Source: Planctomycetota bacterium
GTDB taxonomy: Bacteria > Planctomycetota > Planctomycetia > Pirellulales > Pirellulaceae
Assembly (NCBI GenBank): GCA_017303505.1
Contig: JAFLCP010000090.1
Coordinates: forward strand, 1 to 32,165
Direction of reading: 5' to 3'
DNA: 32,165 bases
Below are positions 8,701 to 15,625 of this stretch, one piece after another; position 1 is the stretch's first letter, and each line of letters starts with the position of its first letter. Made by a program: the position numbers and the translations under genes. The notes under the pieces are model-generated. The model was not told the origin of the DNA. It worked only from the letters and a program-made list of their open reading frames with translations, and ran no database searches.

Positions 8701-8921
8701 CCATCTTCTGCAAAGTCCGCACTGATAGGCCATTTAACCAAAGGCTCAGCAGCGACGAGTCGCAAACGCATACCCGCAGGAATTTGAAATTGATGGTTGT
8801 TGAGACTGACAGTGTTTATCCCCGATTCCACCGCAGACGGAGGCGTTTGCCCCACGCCCACTTGGTGATTCACGATTCCCAAAACAACGGAGGTGAACAT
8901 CACCAAGCGACGTACCAACAT
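5742..8921 (-). CDS. Secreted PVC-type membrane-bound dehydrogenase domain / haem c protein
   Basis: 1059 aa with an N-terminal signal-like segment (MLVRRLVMFTSVVLGIVNH). Residues of about 40-390 resemble the Piru_Ver_Nterm propeller domain (TIGR02604; PQQ/glucose dehydrogenase-like): MRLRLVAAEPLVKWP, DSDHDGVYDQRQVFAD, DLDGDGVAEKREVWFDG, NDLHGPYRGPDGLIYWCKG. A long helical middle with repeated Leu-rich segments looks like HEAT repeats. The C-terminus carries one haem c site, CGACH (938-942), in GSKASCGACHEIGYRGGNIGPDLSRIG, followed by LLEAILYPSASF and a small beta domain (CxxCH_TIGR02603). Such proteins are expanded in planctomycetes and are thought to act in the periplasm in sugar or polymer oxidation; the substrate is unknown. 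It is the second gene after the DUF1549/DUF1553 protein (59 bp gap), probably one transcript. Start at the first ATG; an ATG seven codons in is also possible. Confidence 0.92.
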   Translation of the reverse strand: MLVRRLVMFTSVVLGIVNHQVGVGQTPPSAVESGINTVSLNNHQFQIPAGMRLRLVAAEPLVKWPISADFAEDGSLFVTESSGSNDPVKQQLEERTHRVVRLVDSDHDGVYDQRQVFADKMMFPEGILCIDHGVLVSAPPEIWKLQDLDGDGVAEKREVWFDGKTLTGCANDLHGPYRGPDGLIYWCKGAFAEQTHELLDSTTLKTTASHIFRRPLDGGKLEVVMTGGMDNPVEVAFDRTGNIFFTSTFVQHPAGGRRDGLVHAVYGGVYGKDHGVIQSHPRTGDLMPIMTHLGPAAPSGLMAIKNNVLGREYNGALVATHFNLQKVTVHRLESFESGLVTRDSDLLKSDRLDFHPTDVLHDFDGSLLIVDTGGWYRLCCPTSHLDQSAASGGIYRLEKNTEPLSGSETSSANIEWEKLPIQEVMDRVEDSRMGIAQRALAELKRRGDEAYGPIIQTIDNAERSIELRQELLWFLGQSERSEALGLVARFLQLPDTRLRQTALQILSTRRYSPLQILGIADKKVISPVELRLSLQWIGRVLAKAQNSEPEATSRILSDLPDLYQDRLLEHALIYAVIESRNVELAKLLLSSKTNVPAFCKALHALDPQALEFDIIFDLLTKEDGDAAEKAYARSTALWLISRSDGWDTEIAAKLQQVLAVGLSASEPEKRALLSLLMSKPRLSDALADYLTKNEIRTEITTSVLTMLVSLPASELSDRWIETLMQLGGADDVATDRGLVLSMLRRNKIPDGAQPKLAQWLSRMLESSVLPQGLKTEVLATFPAKTHTINDQEFEELVRQLGSENSVSQRGLAIEALRRGNLSDAQREPLAAQLGSVGPMEISSLLSILELDHRSELTELIVAALLKNEVTTSVPMDRFTRHFAMHPADQRDEALKSLAAKVDSSLEERKERLDSLLSKLEKGDPLKGLQVFHGSKASCGACHEIGYRGGNIGPDLSRIGSIRSRRDLLEAILYPSASFVRSYEPVMVLTRDGEVVSGLLTEENAEGVTVILAADQRRRIAAEDIEEVRPGKTSVMPGGLDQVLSIQELSDLVSLLETSR

Positions 8922-8980
8922 GCGCAGCGTCCTTAATTCAACAAAATTTCGAGAGAGCGAAAGTTGCTGCTAATCGAGAG

Positions 8981-11900
8981 TTATCGATTAAACAAAAAGG
9001 CAGGACTATTCATCAATGCCCAAGCGAGATCTTGAACACCTACGGCTCGGCGGTTCTGGCTCTCAAAGCGAACTTGAGCCACCATTTCTCGCAGAGATTT
9101 CCATTCATCATCCAACGGCTCATACGCTTTTTTGAGCGTTTGCCATTGTTCGTCCGTTCTCTTATCTGCAGGTGTTTGAATTGCGGCAACTAAGGCGGCA
9201 TCCAAGCCTTGAACGAATTTGCCGATCTGCTGTGACATGGTCAAGCGGAATTTACCAATCGAATGTTCCTTGCTCTGGAATTGCTGATCCAACTCAATGG
9301 TCACAATCCATTCCGAATCTCCAGCCAGCGGTTCATTCAGCAAGAAAATCGCTTCATGAGCTTTACCGAATTGCGGTGCAATTCCCCAACCCGTTCCCGT
9401 ATTTCCATCAATGGCGCCCTTGATGTCCCAACCATTTTGACTGAAATCGGCCTGTGGTTCCATTAACGGAATAACCACGGTTTCCATCGGCTTATCCGCT
9501 TTGGCTGCCTTGACGATAAACTCGCTCAGCACAAAGTTACCATCCGTAGCACGGCCTGGTCCTTGTACTGGCAGTGATGGATCAGGCAATACTTCCAAAC
9601 GCAAAGCGGACAACTGCTTCACTTTGGTACGGAGCACATATTTATCAAAATGTTTGTTCCCTGAAACGAGGAAGCTACCATCGTCGTTCAGGGTCATCAT
9701 TGCCCCGGCGGTTGATGACGCGTCGTTCCAAGCGATTGGATCCCACTTCGGCGAAACCACCAAACTTTCAGCCCATTTGTTCAGTCGTTCCTTGAGTGGA
9801 CCGTTTTCAAATGCGGCTAACTTCGCTTCATAATCGGCCAAGTCGCGACCTGGTTGTTGGAGGGATTCCAGAGCCACTTGAGCTTCTTGCGGAGTTGGAC
9901 GACGGCCCAAGAATCGCAAGAAAACATTGTCGACGACCTTAGCGTCGTCCGGCTCCGCAGCCACCATTTGATTCAAGGCGGAATTCGGTTGCGTCAAAGC
10001 GGAAGCTACCGTTTCACCGTTCACCAACTTGATAATCGGCCCTAATACCACACTATTGGTCCGTTCACATTCGCAAGCACTCTCACGAACGGGTCGTCCG
10101 AAGTCGTCCAGGAACGGCAAGCTAACGCCGGCATCAGGTAATTCGGCGGCTCGAGTCCCAGCTGGCACTTCCGCAATTTGAGTGGTAGCTCCTGTGGCTT
10201 TGAAGATAGCGTCGTACAGAACTTCTGCGGGTAAACGACGTGCCAAAGCGTGGGAGTAGTTAATCCCATCATCCGCGTTGGAATCGTTGGTTTGCAACGA
10301 CAGTTGGTAGGTGCGTGATTTACAAATCGTCTTGATGAGATGCTGCGTATCGAATCGATGCGCAATAAAATCTTGCGTAAGTGCCTCCAATAAGGCAGGG
10401 TTCGTCGGCGGGTTACCAGCCCGAATATCATCAATCGGCTCGATGATCCCTATGCCCAACAAATAGCTCCACACTCGATTGACATAACTTTTGGCGAAGT
10501 AAGGATTGTCCTTCGACGTCAGCCAATGTGCTAATTTTTCTCGGCGGGTGAGAGTGGTGTCGGTGTTGTCGACATTGTTGCTGGTCGATTCAAATTGATA
10601 AGGAAAGTTGGGTTCAACGACTTTTCCGGTTCGCTCGTTTTTGACCTGTCCACCCTGGCGATCGTAAACGATTTCAACGAGAGGCAAGGCCCCCATGACG
10701 GCCGAACCACCCACTTTTTGACCGGCGAATCGAGAATCTTCTTTGATCGCAACATCAGCAAAGTACGCTGCCAAGTCATAGTATTGATCTTGGGTCCAAC
10801 GTTCAAAAGGATGGTCGTGGCAACGGTTGCAATTGAAGCGAATCGCCAAAAAGAGATGGGTCGTGTTCTCCATGGTTTCTAATGGATCACGCAAAATTTT
10901 GTAATACGAAGCTGGTGGCGTCTGTAAATTACTTCCGCTTGCCAACAAGACTTCGCGGGCAAATTCATCATAGGGTTGATTCGCGGCGACTTGTTGACGA
11001 ATCCAAGCCCGGAACGATGCCGCCCCAGCTTTGCCCAAGAACTTCCGGTTCACTTGCAACAAGTCCGCCCATTTGTTCGTCCATTGTTCAATAAACCCTT
11101 CGCTCCCCACCAAGTCGTCGACGAGCTTCTCTCGTTTTTCTTTCGATGGAGTTGGATCGCTCAAGAATGCTTGGAGCTCATCAATGCTTGGTACAGTCCC
11201 TGTCAAATCCAAGTAAATGCGACGTGCAAATTCTTCGTCGGTACAAAGAGCACTTGAAGAAACTTGAATGCGTTTGAGTTTGTCATCTACTAGTTGGTCG
11301 ATGAAATTGTATTGTGGTCCAGCGGCCCATTGCGTTGCAGCTTTCTCAGCCATGATGGTCAATGTGGTGGCCACATACCGACCCTCATAGCGAACCAACA
11401 CAGGCGATTCACCTTTTCGCAAAAACTTGACGATTCCGTTGGGTTCAGCGGCGAGGACTTCGATGTTGCCGCTCTCCACAAACGCTTCGGAGGTGACATC
11501 TCTTTGACTTCCATCGTCGTAATGCGCGATCACGACCATTTGTTGCTTCTTAGCAGCTTCGGGCAAAACTGGATCTTGTGGAAAGACTTCGATTCGTTCG
11601 ACGCGAGCATAGTTCATTTCTAGCGGAGCACCAGCTGCAATCCATTCTCGAAGTACTCGATAACCACGATCGGTGTTTTTCATCAATGCGCCGCCAGCAT
11701 GAGGTACTTCACCCGTGGGCTTGAGCAACATCAGGCTTCGTTCTGGAGCGGCTCGATTGAGTCGTCGCCCACCCACATCATCGACCAAACTCATGTGGTC
11801 CGTGATGGTGTCATAACCACGCAGAGATAGCTTGAAACCATTCTTGCCATCTTGAGCACCGTGACATGTTCCTTGGTTACAACCAAAACGACTCATAACG

Positions 11901-12331
11901 GGCTGAACGTCTTTACCAAAATTCATAGCGCCGATCGCAGTCGCACCTTCGACCTTGACTTTGATTTCTTTGGTGAAACTTCCATAAGAAACCCTCAGTG
12001 TTCGCTCACCATCTGCAGTAGGTGAAACACGTCCCTGAGCAGTTACGCTGACGAGCGAATCGCCCCCTTCGATCTTAGCTGCGTCGGTGATATCAACGGT
12101 CAAGCCTTTAGGGAGGTTGCCTGTAACCAGGATCTGCCGATAGTCAAAAGCTCCCTTGAGATGAATCTCTGCTGGGAATACTTCGATCCCAGAGATTTGA
12201 TCGATCCAATTTGGAGATGCAGAAGCAGTTGTGGCTGAGGGGGTGTCCTGCGCCGCCAGAAAATTGACAGCGGGTTGTGACAGCAACCAAAGACAAGCAA
12301 GGGCAAGTGATCGGGAGAGGAGGGCATCCAT
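8981..12331 (-). CDS. Secreted DUF1549/DUF1553 (PSCyt2/PSD1) protein with Ig-like domain
   Basis: 1116 aa. A signal peptide (LALACLWLLSQPAVNFLAAQ) is followed by a beta-rich domain (about 45-130). A cytochrome-like segment follows with FGCNQGTCHGAQ (151-157), where the two Cys are four residues apart, not two, then GFKLSLRGYD. Residues of about 243-328 look like a Big_2 Ig-like domain (RIEVFPQDP...QRDVTSEA...). DUF1549 (PSCyt2) starts near 342 with NFIDQLVDDKLKR and RRIYLDLTGTVP and contains a classical haem motif CNRCHDHPFERWTQDQYYDLAAYF (CNRCH at 501-505). DUF1553 (PSD1) starts near 615 with REKLAHWLTSKDNPYFAKSYVNRVWSYLLG. The C-terminal part resembles a carbohydrate-binding beta sandwich inserted before the last helices. 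These multi-haem proteins are planctomycete/Verrucomicrobia hallmarks of unproven function and occur in pairs with proteins like the downstream gene. Confidence 0.92.
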   Translation of the reverse strand: MDALLSRSLALACLWLLSQPAVNFLAAQDTPSATTASASPNWIDQISGIEVFPAEIHLKGAFDYRQILVTGNLPKGLTVDITDAAKIEGGDSLVSVTAQGRVSPTADGERTLRVSYGSFTKEIKVKVEGATAIGAMNFGKDVQPVMSRFGCNQGTCHGAQDGKNGFKLSLRGYDTITDHMSLVDDVGGRRLNRAAPERSLMLLKPTGEVPHAGGALMKNTDRGYRVLREWIAAGAPLEMNYARVERIEVFPQDPVLPEAAKKQQMVVIAHYDDGSQRDVTSEAFVESGNIEVLAAEPNGIVKFLRKGESPVLVRYEGRYVATTLTIMAEKAATQWAAGPQYNFIDQLVDDKLKRIQVSSSALCTDEEFARRIYLDLTGTVPSIDELQAFLSDPTPSKEKREKLVDDLVGSEGFIEQWTNKWADLLQVNRKFLGKAGAASFRAWIRQQVAANQPYDEFAREVLLASGSNLQTPPASYYKILRDPLETMENTTHLFLAIRFNCNRCHDHPFERWTQDQYYDLAAYFADVAIKEDSRFAGQKVGGSAVMGALPLVEIVYDRQGGQVKNERTGKVVEPNFPYQFESTSNNVDNTDTTLTRREKLAHWLTSKDNPYFAKSYVNRVWSYLLGIGIIEPIDDIRAGNPPTNPALLEALTQDFIAHRFDTQHLIKTICKSRTYQLSLQTNDSNADDGINYSHALARRLPAEVLYDAIFKATGATTQIAEVPAGTRAAELPDAGVSLPFLDDFGRPVRESACECERTNSVVLGPIIKLVNGETVASALTQPNSALNQMVAAEPDDAKVVDNVFLRFLGRRPTPQEAQVALESLQQPGRDLADYEAKLAAFENGPLKERLNKWAESLVVSPKWDPIAWNDASSTAGAMMTLNDDGSFLVSGNKHFDKYVLRTKVKQLSALRLEVLPDPSLPVQGPGRATDGNFVLSEFIVKAAKADKPMETVVIPLMEPQADFSQNGWDIKGAIDGNTGTGWGIAPQFGKAHEAIFLLNEPLAGDSEWIVTIELDQQFQSKEHSIGKFRLTMSQQIGKFVQGLDAALVAAIQTPADKRTDEQWQTLKKAYEPLDDEWKSLREMVAQVRFESQNRRAVGVQDLAWALMNSPAFLFNR

Positions 12332-12423
12332 GGCGGCACCACTGGCGGGAAAAAGGGGTAATCAACCACCCTTCAGACTATCGCAAGGGTGGCCGAATTG
12401 CAACGATTCCCCGGCCCTGATAC

Positions 12424-12440
12424 CGCCCAAAATTGGGGCG
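12424..12440 (-). terminator. Hairpin just after the TIM-barrel gene
   Basis: CGCCC (12424-12428) pairs with GGGCG (12436-12440), immediately downstream of the stop of the minus-strand isomerase-like gene. There is no T-tract, so it is a weak candidate terminator or mRNA-end stabiliser. Confidence 0.25.
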
Positions 12441-12442
12441 TT

Positions 12443-13450
12443 CTAACCCCTGGAGGCCAAAATATCGTCAAAGGTGCGCAGATGGTAATCGATTCCCACA
12501 TAGTCAAGGACTCGACATAATCCGCGGAGCGCGACGCCGAAGCCATCGGGACCACTGAAACCGCCGAATTGACCGCCACCTTTTACGTGCGGTTCTAAAT
12601 CCAAAAAGACCCCCGGGATACCTTTCTTGGCGAGCTTCTTTTCTAACTTGGGTAACTCCGATGCGAGATCGCGCAGAATGGCTTCGTGCCCCGTATCTCC
12701 ACAATCGGCTGGCACAAAATTCTTCAGAGACGCTTCATCGATATGCTGCAAACGTTGGGCAGCAGAGTTATGTCGGTAGTCTTTAATATGCACCCACCCC
12801 AAGCCCGGCTTCATTGCCAAATATTCAGCGAACACTTCATCGGGAGTCATTCCCTGACAGACGAGGTTGGCACCGTCGAAGATCAACATCATCGCTGGAT
12901 GTTTAACTTGCTTATGAATTTCGGCTAGCAACTTGCCCGTTTGTCCGACCAGATTCGCCTCTACTTCCAAGCCGAACACCACACCTTCTGAATCGCATAG
13001 CTCGGTGATTTTTCCAAGTTGATCCACAACTTGCGGCAAATGGTCTTTGGGGTTCGTCCCCTTTGGATGATAAAACGAAAAACCGCGGATCAGCTTGGTT
13101 TCGAAAGCTTGCGCTAACTGGCAAGCTTTCTTCACATCTTTCTCAAGATATTGTTTAAAAGGCACATAGCGGTTTGAAGTGCCATCATCGATATCCAGCA
13201 ACTTCACTTTTCCAATCGGAGAACCGATTGAAGAAACAGAAATTCCATATTCCTTTTGCATAGAACGGAGTTTCTGAATTTCCCCTTTCGTCAGCAGCAT
13301 GACGTTCTTGATGCCTTCGCCTACGTCGATAAAACGCAAGGAATGATATTTCAAGCCGACTGCTGCAAATGCAGCCAGTTGCTCGACAGCAGTTTTGTTG
13401 ATGGCAGCTTCATCACTAAAGCCACTGAGCAATACTTTAGCGTTTGACAT
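12443..13450 (-). CDS. Sugar phosphate isomerase/epimerase-like TIM-barrel protein
   Basis: 335 aa, no signal peptide, therefore cytoplasmic. It matches the AP_endonuc_2/xylose isomerase-like TIM-barrel superfamily (PF01261): SGFSDEAA at strand 1, KYHSLRFIDVGEGIKNV, YGISVSSIGSPIGKV, CQLAQAFETKLIRGFSFY, CDSEGVVFGLEVEAN (a Glu ligand), MMLIFDGANLVCQG, GLGWVHIKDY (the conserved H-x-K-D) and GVFLDLEPHV. These acidic and His residues line the divalent metal site in the family. The fold and metal site are clear but the substrate is not; planctomycetes carry many such genes, often tied to sugar or inositol catabolism. It stands alone between queF and the DUF1553 gene with gaps of about 70-110 bp. 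Start at the ATG at 13450, which gives an N-terminus directly before strand 1. Confidence 0.85.
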   Translation of the reverse strand: MSNAKVLLSGFSDEAAINKTAVEQLAAFAAVGLKYHSLRFIDVGEGIKNVMLLTKGEIQKLRSMQKEYGISVSSIGSPIGKVKLLDIDDGTSNRYVPFKQYLEKDVKKACQLAQAFETKLIRGFSFYHPKGTNPKDHLPQVVDQLGKITELCDSEGVVFGLEVEANLVGQTGKLLAEIHKQVKHPAMMLIFDGANLVCQGMTPDEVFAEYLAMKPGLGWVHIKDYRHNSAAQRLQHIDEASLKNFVPADCGDTGHEAILRDLASELPKLEKKLAKKGIPGVFLDLEPHVKGGGQFGGFSGPDGFGVALRGLCRVLDYVGIDYHLRTFDDILASRG

Positions 13451-13517
13451 AGCGTATCCCGACGTTCAAAGGAGTGAAAAAAGGGGCAAGAGGTAGGAAG
13501 AGGAGTATGAAGATCGC

Positions 13518-13877
13518 TTAGGTCGACTTCACATATTTGGCTGTAATGATGGACGAAATACCACCGCGTGGTCCCCAGTTGCTTACTAAGGTCGCCGTCT
13601 TTGGTTCGGCAGCAGCCACAAAATCATCGAGGATTTTATTGGTCACATTTTCGTAAAAGATCCCCTCGTTGCGATACGCCTGCAGATAGAGCTTGAGGCT
13701 TTTGAGTTCGACGCACTTCTTGTCGGGAACGTAGGTAAAAATCAGTTCGCCGAAATCGGGTTGTCCCGTTTTGGGACAGACCGAAGTAAATTCTGGACAA
13801 CGAATCTGAATTTCGTAATCTCGACTTGGGTAAGAATTGTCGAATACTTCCAATTGTTCCCGATGTGGTTTTGTCAC
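13518..13877 (-). CDS. queF: NADPH-dependent 7-cyano-7-deazaguanine (preQ0) reductase
   Basis: QueF reduces the preQ0 nitrile to preQ1 in queuosine tRNA modification. This is the short (unimodular, B. subtilis type) form. From the GTG at 13877 it is 119 aa. The thioimide-forming Cys34 is in CPEFTSVCPKTGQPDFGEL, with the partner Asp41 seven residues later as in the family. The substrate/NADPH signature reads ELKSLKLYLQAYRNEGIFYENV. The frame is open to a GTG at 13931 (137 aa), but GGGGAGA lies 9 bases before the 13877 codon and the extra 18 residues are not family-like. No queC, queD or queE lies nearby, so the rest of the pathway must be elsewhere. Complete, with no missing key residue. Confidence 0.95.
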   Translation of the reverse strand: MTKPHREQLEVFDNSYPSRDYEIQIRCPEFTSVCPKTGQPDFGELIFTYVPDKKCVELKSLKLYLQAYRNEGIFYENVTNKILDDFVAAAEPKTATLVSNWGPRGGISSIITAKYVKST

Positions 13878-14005
13878 GCCCCAGTATCTCCCCAAAACTG
13901 CTGTAAAAGCAAGAAATTCGAATCGTCGCACAAATTGCTGAACCCTGGTATTGTGGCACGATTGCTCGGGTTGAAAAGGGGCTATTTTCTGCGGTTTTCG
14001 CAGAA

Positions 14006-14506
14006 TTATGTTCCCTCTACAGAAAATTGCAAATAGAACTTCGAAGAGGTTGTCAGGGTCTTCACTTGGCCCGTCGTCAAATTGCCATCGTCCATGAGCT
14101 CATCCAGCAGTCGTAGCAAAGTAAGATCTGCGTCCGCTTTTGTCGGATATCGAACACTGATTCCGATTACGTTGAGTGAACCTCCCGGGCCATTCCAGTC
14201 CCAACGACCTCCGATGGGCGTGGCTGTACTAAACAAATTTCTGGGAAGCATCGAAGCAATTTCAGAGGGAGCGATGCTGTTATCGACGTCCTTTGGCCAA
14301 ACACCCTTTTCCGTTCTGTAGAGGGTTGCCAATCGATTGATCATGGTGGCCGTATTAGCTGTGGACGAAAGCTTGGAATTTCTCGTTTGACTGTGCGTGG
14401 AGAGTAGCGTCAAGGTTGCAATGACGGCAATCAATGACGATACGAGAATTAACTCCATAAGGGTTAATCCTCTTTTCCTTGCAACCATCGTTCGTTTAGC
14501 CGACAA
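14006..14506 (-). CDS. Type II secretion/type IV pilus pseudopilin, copy B
   Basis: Prepilin-type N-terminus: basic VARKRG, then LTLMELILVSSLIAVIATLTLLS with Glu at +5, so prepilin peptidase should cut after the Gly. The body has a helix (TANTATMINRLATLYRTEKGVWP) and a C-terminal part with PIGGRWDWNGPG...IGISV. It is clearly related to the upstream pseudopilin at 14980: WP..V....TPSE/APSE, P(I/L)GG.WDW.G, IGI, and a late (L)LD.(L)DDG segment. Residue numbering is uncertain because the start is not fixed: TTG at 14506 has AAGGAG 6 bases upstream, ATG at 14488 lacks one, and the frame is open to TTG 14524. I chose 14506. It probably assembles in the envelope as a minor pseudopilin; no secretion ATPase or secretin gene is in the window. 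Confidence 0.8.
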   Translation of the reverse strand: MSAKRTMVARKRGLTLMELILVSSLIAVIATLTLLSTHSQTRNSKLSSTANTATMINRLATLYRTEKGVWPKDVDNSIAPSEIASMLPRNLFSTATPIGGRWDWNGPGGSLNVIGISVRYPTKADADLTLLRLLDELMDDGNLTTGQVKTLTTSSKFYLQFSVEGT

Positions 14507-14541
14507 AGCCAACTCCTTCACCAACGAAGTCCCAATGTTTG

Positions 14542-14559
14542 AAACTTAGCTTGAGAAGT
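14542..14559 (-). promoter_or_regulatory. Recurrent leader motif (copy 2)
   Basis: The plus strand reads AAACTTAGCTTGAGAAGT, 35 bases upstream of the chosen pseudopilin B start. It sits 45 bases after the stop of the kinase-tail remnant, almost the same distance (46) as copy 3 from the intact kinase stop, so here it is part of the duplicated block. Confidence 0.5.
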
Positions 14560-14604
14560 CCCATGGCACACCCAAACGGTCCCATTGATCCTCCGAAGAG
14601 CGGG

Positions 14605-14679
14605 CTATTTGGCCTGGAACAACATTGCAAACGCAATAACCGTCACAACTAACAACAACCAATCACCACAGTCCTTCAC
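14605..14679 (-). pseudogene. Remnant of the C-terminal membrane anchor of a second kinase gene
   Basis: On the minus strand an open frame ends with WLLLVVTVIAFAMLFQAK and a TAG at 14605-14607. The intact kinase at 15626 ends with VLLVIAIIALAMVFRTK. DNA around the two ends aligns by eye for about 60 bases at roughly two thirds identity, through both stop codons. The next motif and gene (leader motif, pseudopilin) then follow at matching distances. No kinase catalytic motifs remain upstream. A GTG at 14679 could in principle start a 24-residue membrane peptide, so a tiny real gene is not excluded. Confidence 0.55.
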
Positions 14680-14723
14680 GTTCGGTTCTTTTCTTAACAA
14701 TTCAAGCAGCAGTAACGAAGGAC

Positions 14724-14739
14724 ACGTACAAATGTACGT
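14724..14739. repeat. Short palindrome shared with the 216-bp repeats
   Basis: ACGTACA-AA-TGTACGT has 7-bp perfect arms. The 216-bp repeats carry the same arms with CT or AG at the centre (4242-4259 and 4645-4662). Nothing else of the 216-bp unit is present here. Confidence 0.5.
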
Positions 14740-14921
14740 ATCGAAACCGCAACATGAAGGAACGTAATACTACGCTGGCGTGCTGCGATTTGTGTTGCAA
14801 GTGCAACGCGATGGAAACCGTGTACCGTTAGAAACGGATAACCGACGCTAATTCGGCTAATCTGGCACTGCGTACCTTTTCTTGGAACACATGCAGGTAG
14901 TTGGGGTCTTATTCCCGCCCG

Positions 14922-14958
14922 CCTAGCCTCCGCTGCGTTCCAGCTACGGGTTAAACGA
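14922..14958 (-). repeat. 37-bp dispersed repeat (copy 2)
   Basis: Identical over 37 bases to 5662-5698 and again just downstream (21 bases) of the stop of a minus-strand gene. The flanks on both sides differ from copy 1, so this is a discrete element. Confidence 0.75.
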
Positions 14959-14979
14959 ATCCCAGCGATCGAAGTTCGG

Positions 14980-15480
14980 CTAATCGTCGCTAATCGTGAA
15001 TGTGTAGACAATGCTTGATTTCGTTCGCACTAATACTCCGTCACCTGATTCGAGAACTCCATCATCCAAGATCTTATCCAGTTGCTGCAAAGCTGCCATA
15101 TCGAGTTGATCAGGGTCAAACTGAATGGCTATTCCAATACTCGCTTTTGAACCACTACCAACCCAATCCCAAACTCCACCTAGCGGTACAGGGCGACGAA
15201 AAAATTGACTCGGAAAATAGTCCACTAACTCGGATGGTGTGACACCGGCAGTGACTTCGGCTGGCCAGCTTCCGGTCACCAGACGGCAATCGTTGGCAGC
15301 ATCTTTGATCATGCGAATCGAAACGGCCGTGGCCGATGCTTTGGCACTCGACGATTTTCCTTGAACCGACAAATACACTGCCGTCGCAATCGTGGCAATC
15401 AGCGCGGTAGTGACCACAAGCTCTACAAGCGTAAAAGCGTTACGTGCTAAGCGTCGAGTCGCGGTTTCGCGCATAAGCAT
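14980..15480 (-). CDS. Type II secretion/type IV pilus pseudopilin, copy A
   Basis: 166 aa. N-terminus MLMRETATRRLARNA, then FTLVELVVTTALIATIATAVYL, a class III prepilin signal with Glu at +5 (residue 20). The residue before the cleavage site is Ala15, not the more usual Gly. It has a long N-terminal helix with a small Ala/Ser-rich continuation, then WPAEVTAGVTPSELVDYFPSQFF, VPLGGVWDWVGSG, IGIAI and LQQLDKILDDG. It is a paralogue of the gene at 14006, of nearly equal length and motif order. It lies 145 bp downstream of a membrane-anchored kinase in the same orientation. Start at the ATG at 15480; a second ATG two codons in is equally possible. Probably an envelope pseudopilin; its machinery is not in the window. 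Confidence 0.85.
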   Translation of the reverse strand: MLMRETATRRLARNAFTLVELVVTTALIATIATAVYLSVQGKSSSAKASATAVSIRMIKDAANDCRLVTGSWPAEVTAGVTPSELVDYFPSQFFRRPVPLGGVWDWVGSGSKASIGIAIQFDPDQLDMAALQQLDKILDDGVLESGDGVLVRTKSSIVYTFTISDD

Positions 15481-15560
15481 ACATGATGAATGCGAGGAAG
15501 GATCGCTTTGCCAGTTCGGTCAACGAAACCGAATGGAGGATCGACAGAATCCAGGACATT

Positions 15561-15579
15561 AAACCGTAGCTTGTGAAGT
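15561..15579 (-). promoter_or_regulatory. Recurrent leader motif (copy 3)
   Basis: The plus strand reads AAACCGTAGCTTGTGAAGT, identical to copy 1 (361-378) apart from one inserted G. It lies between the kinase stop (46 bases away) and the pseudopilin A start (80 bases away). Confidence 0.5.
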
Positions 15580-15580
15580 T

Positions 15581-15601
15581 AGCGGACAAAAATAATCCGC
15601 T
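15581..15601 (-). terminator. Hairpin after the kinase gene
   Basis: AGCGGA (15581-15586) and TCCGCT (15596-15601) form a 6-bp stem with an AT-rich 9-base loop, 24 bases past the kinase stop. No T-tract follows on the minus strand, so it may be a processing or attenuation hairpin. Confidence 0.3.
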
Positions 15602-15625
15602 AGACCTCACACTGCGAAGCTGCGG

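Larger units (their letters stand above)
14507..14979. other. Region between the two pseudopilin genes with duplication debris
   Basis: About 470 bp with no complete gene. From left to right it holds the recurrent leader motif (14542-14559), a remnant of a kinase C-terminal tail (14605-14679), a small palindrome ACGTACA-AA-TGTACGT (14724-14739) related to the centre of the 216-bp repeats, and the second copy of the 37-bp repeat (14922-14958). Confidence 0.6.

Noticed and set aside
14694-15011. Minus-strand open frame with SWNAAEARRAG
   Set aside because: It covers the 37-bp repeat and the end of pseudopilin A in another frame; the peptide is the translated repeat.
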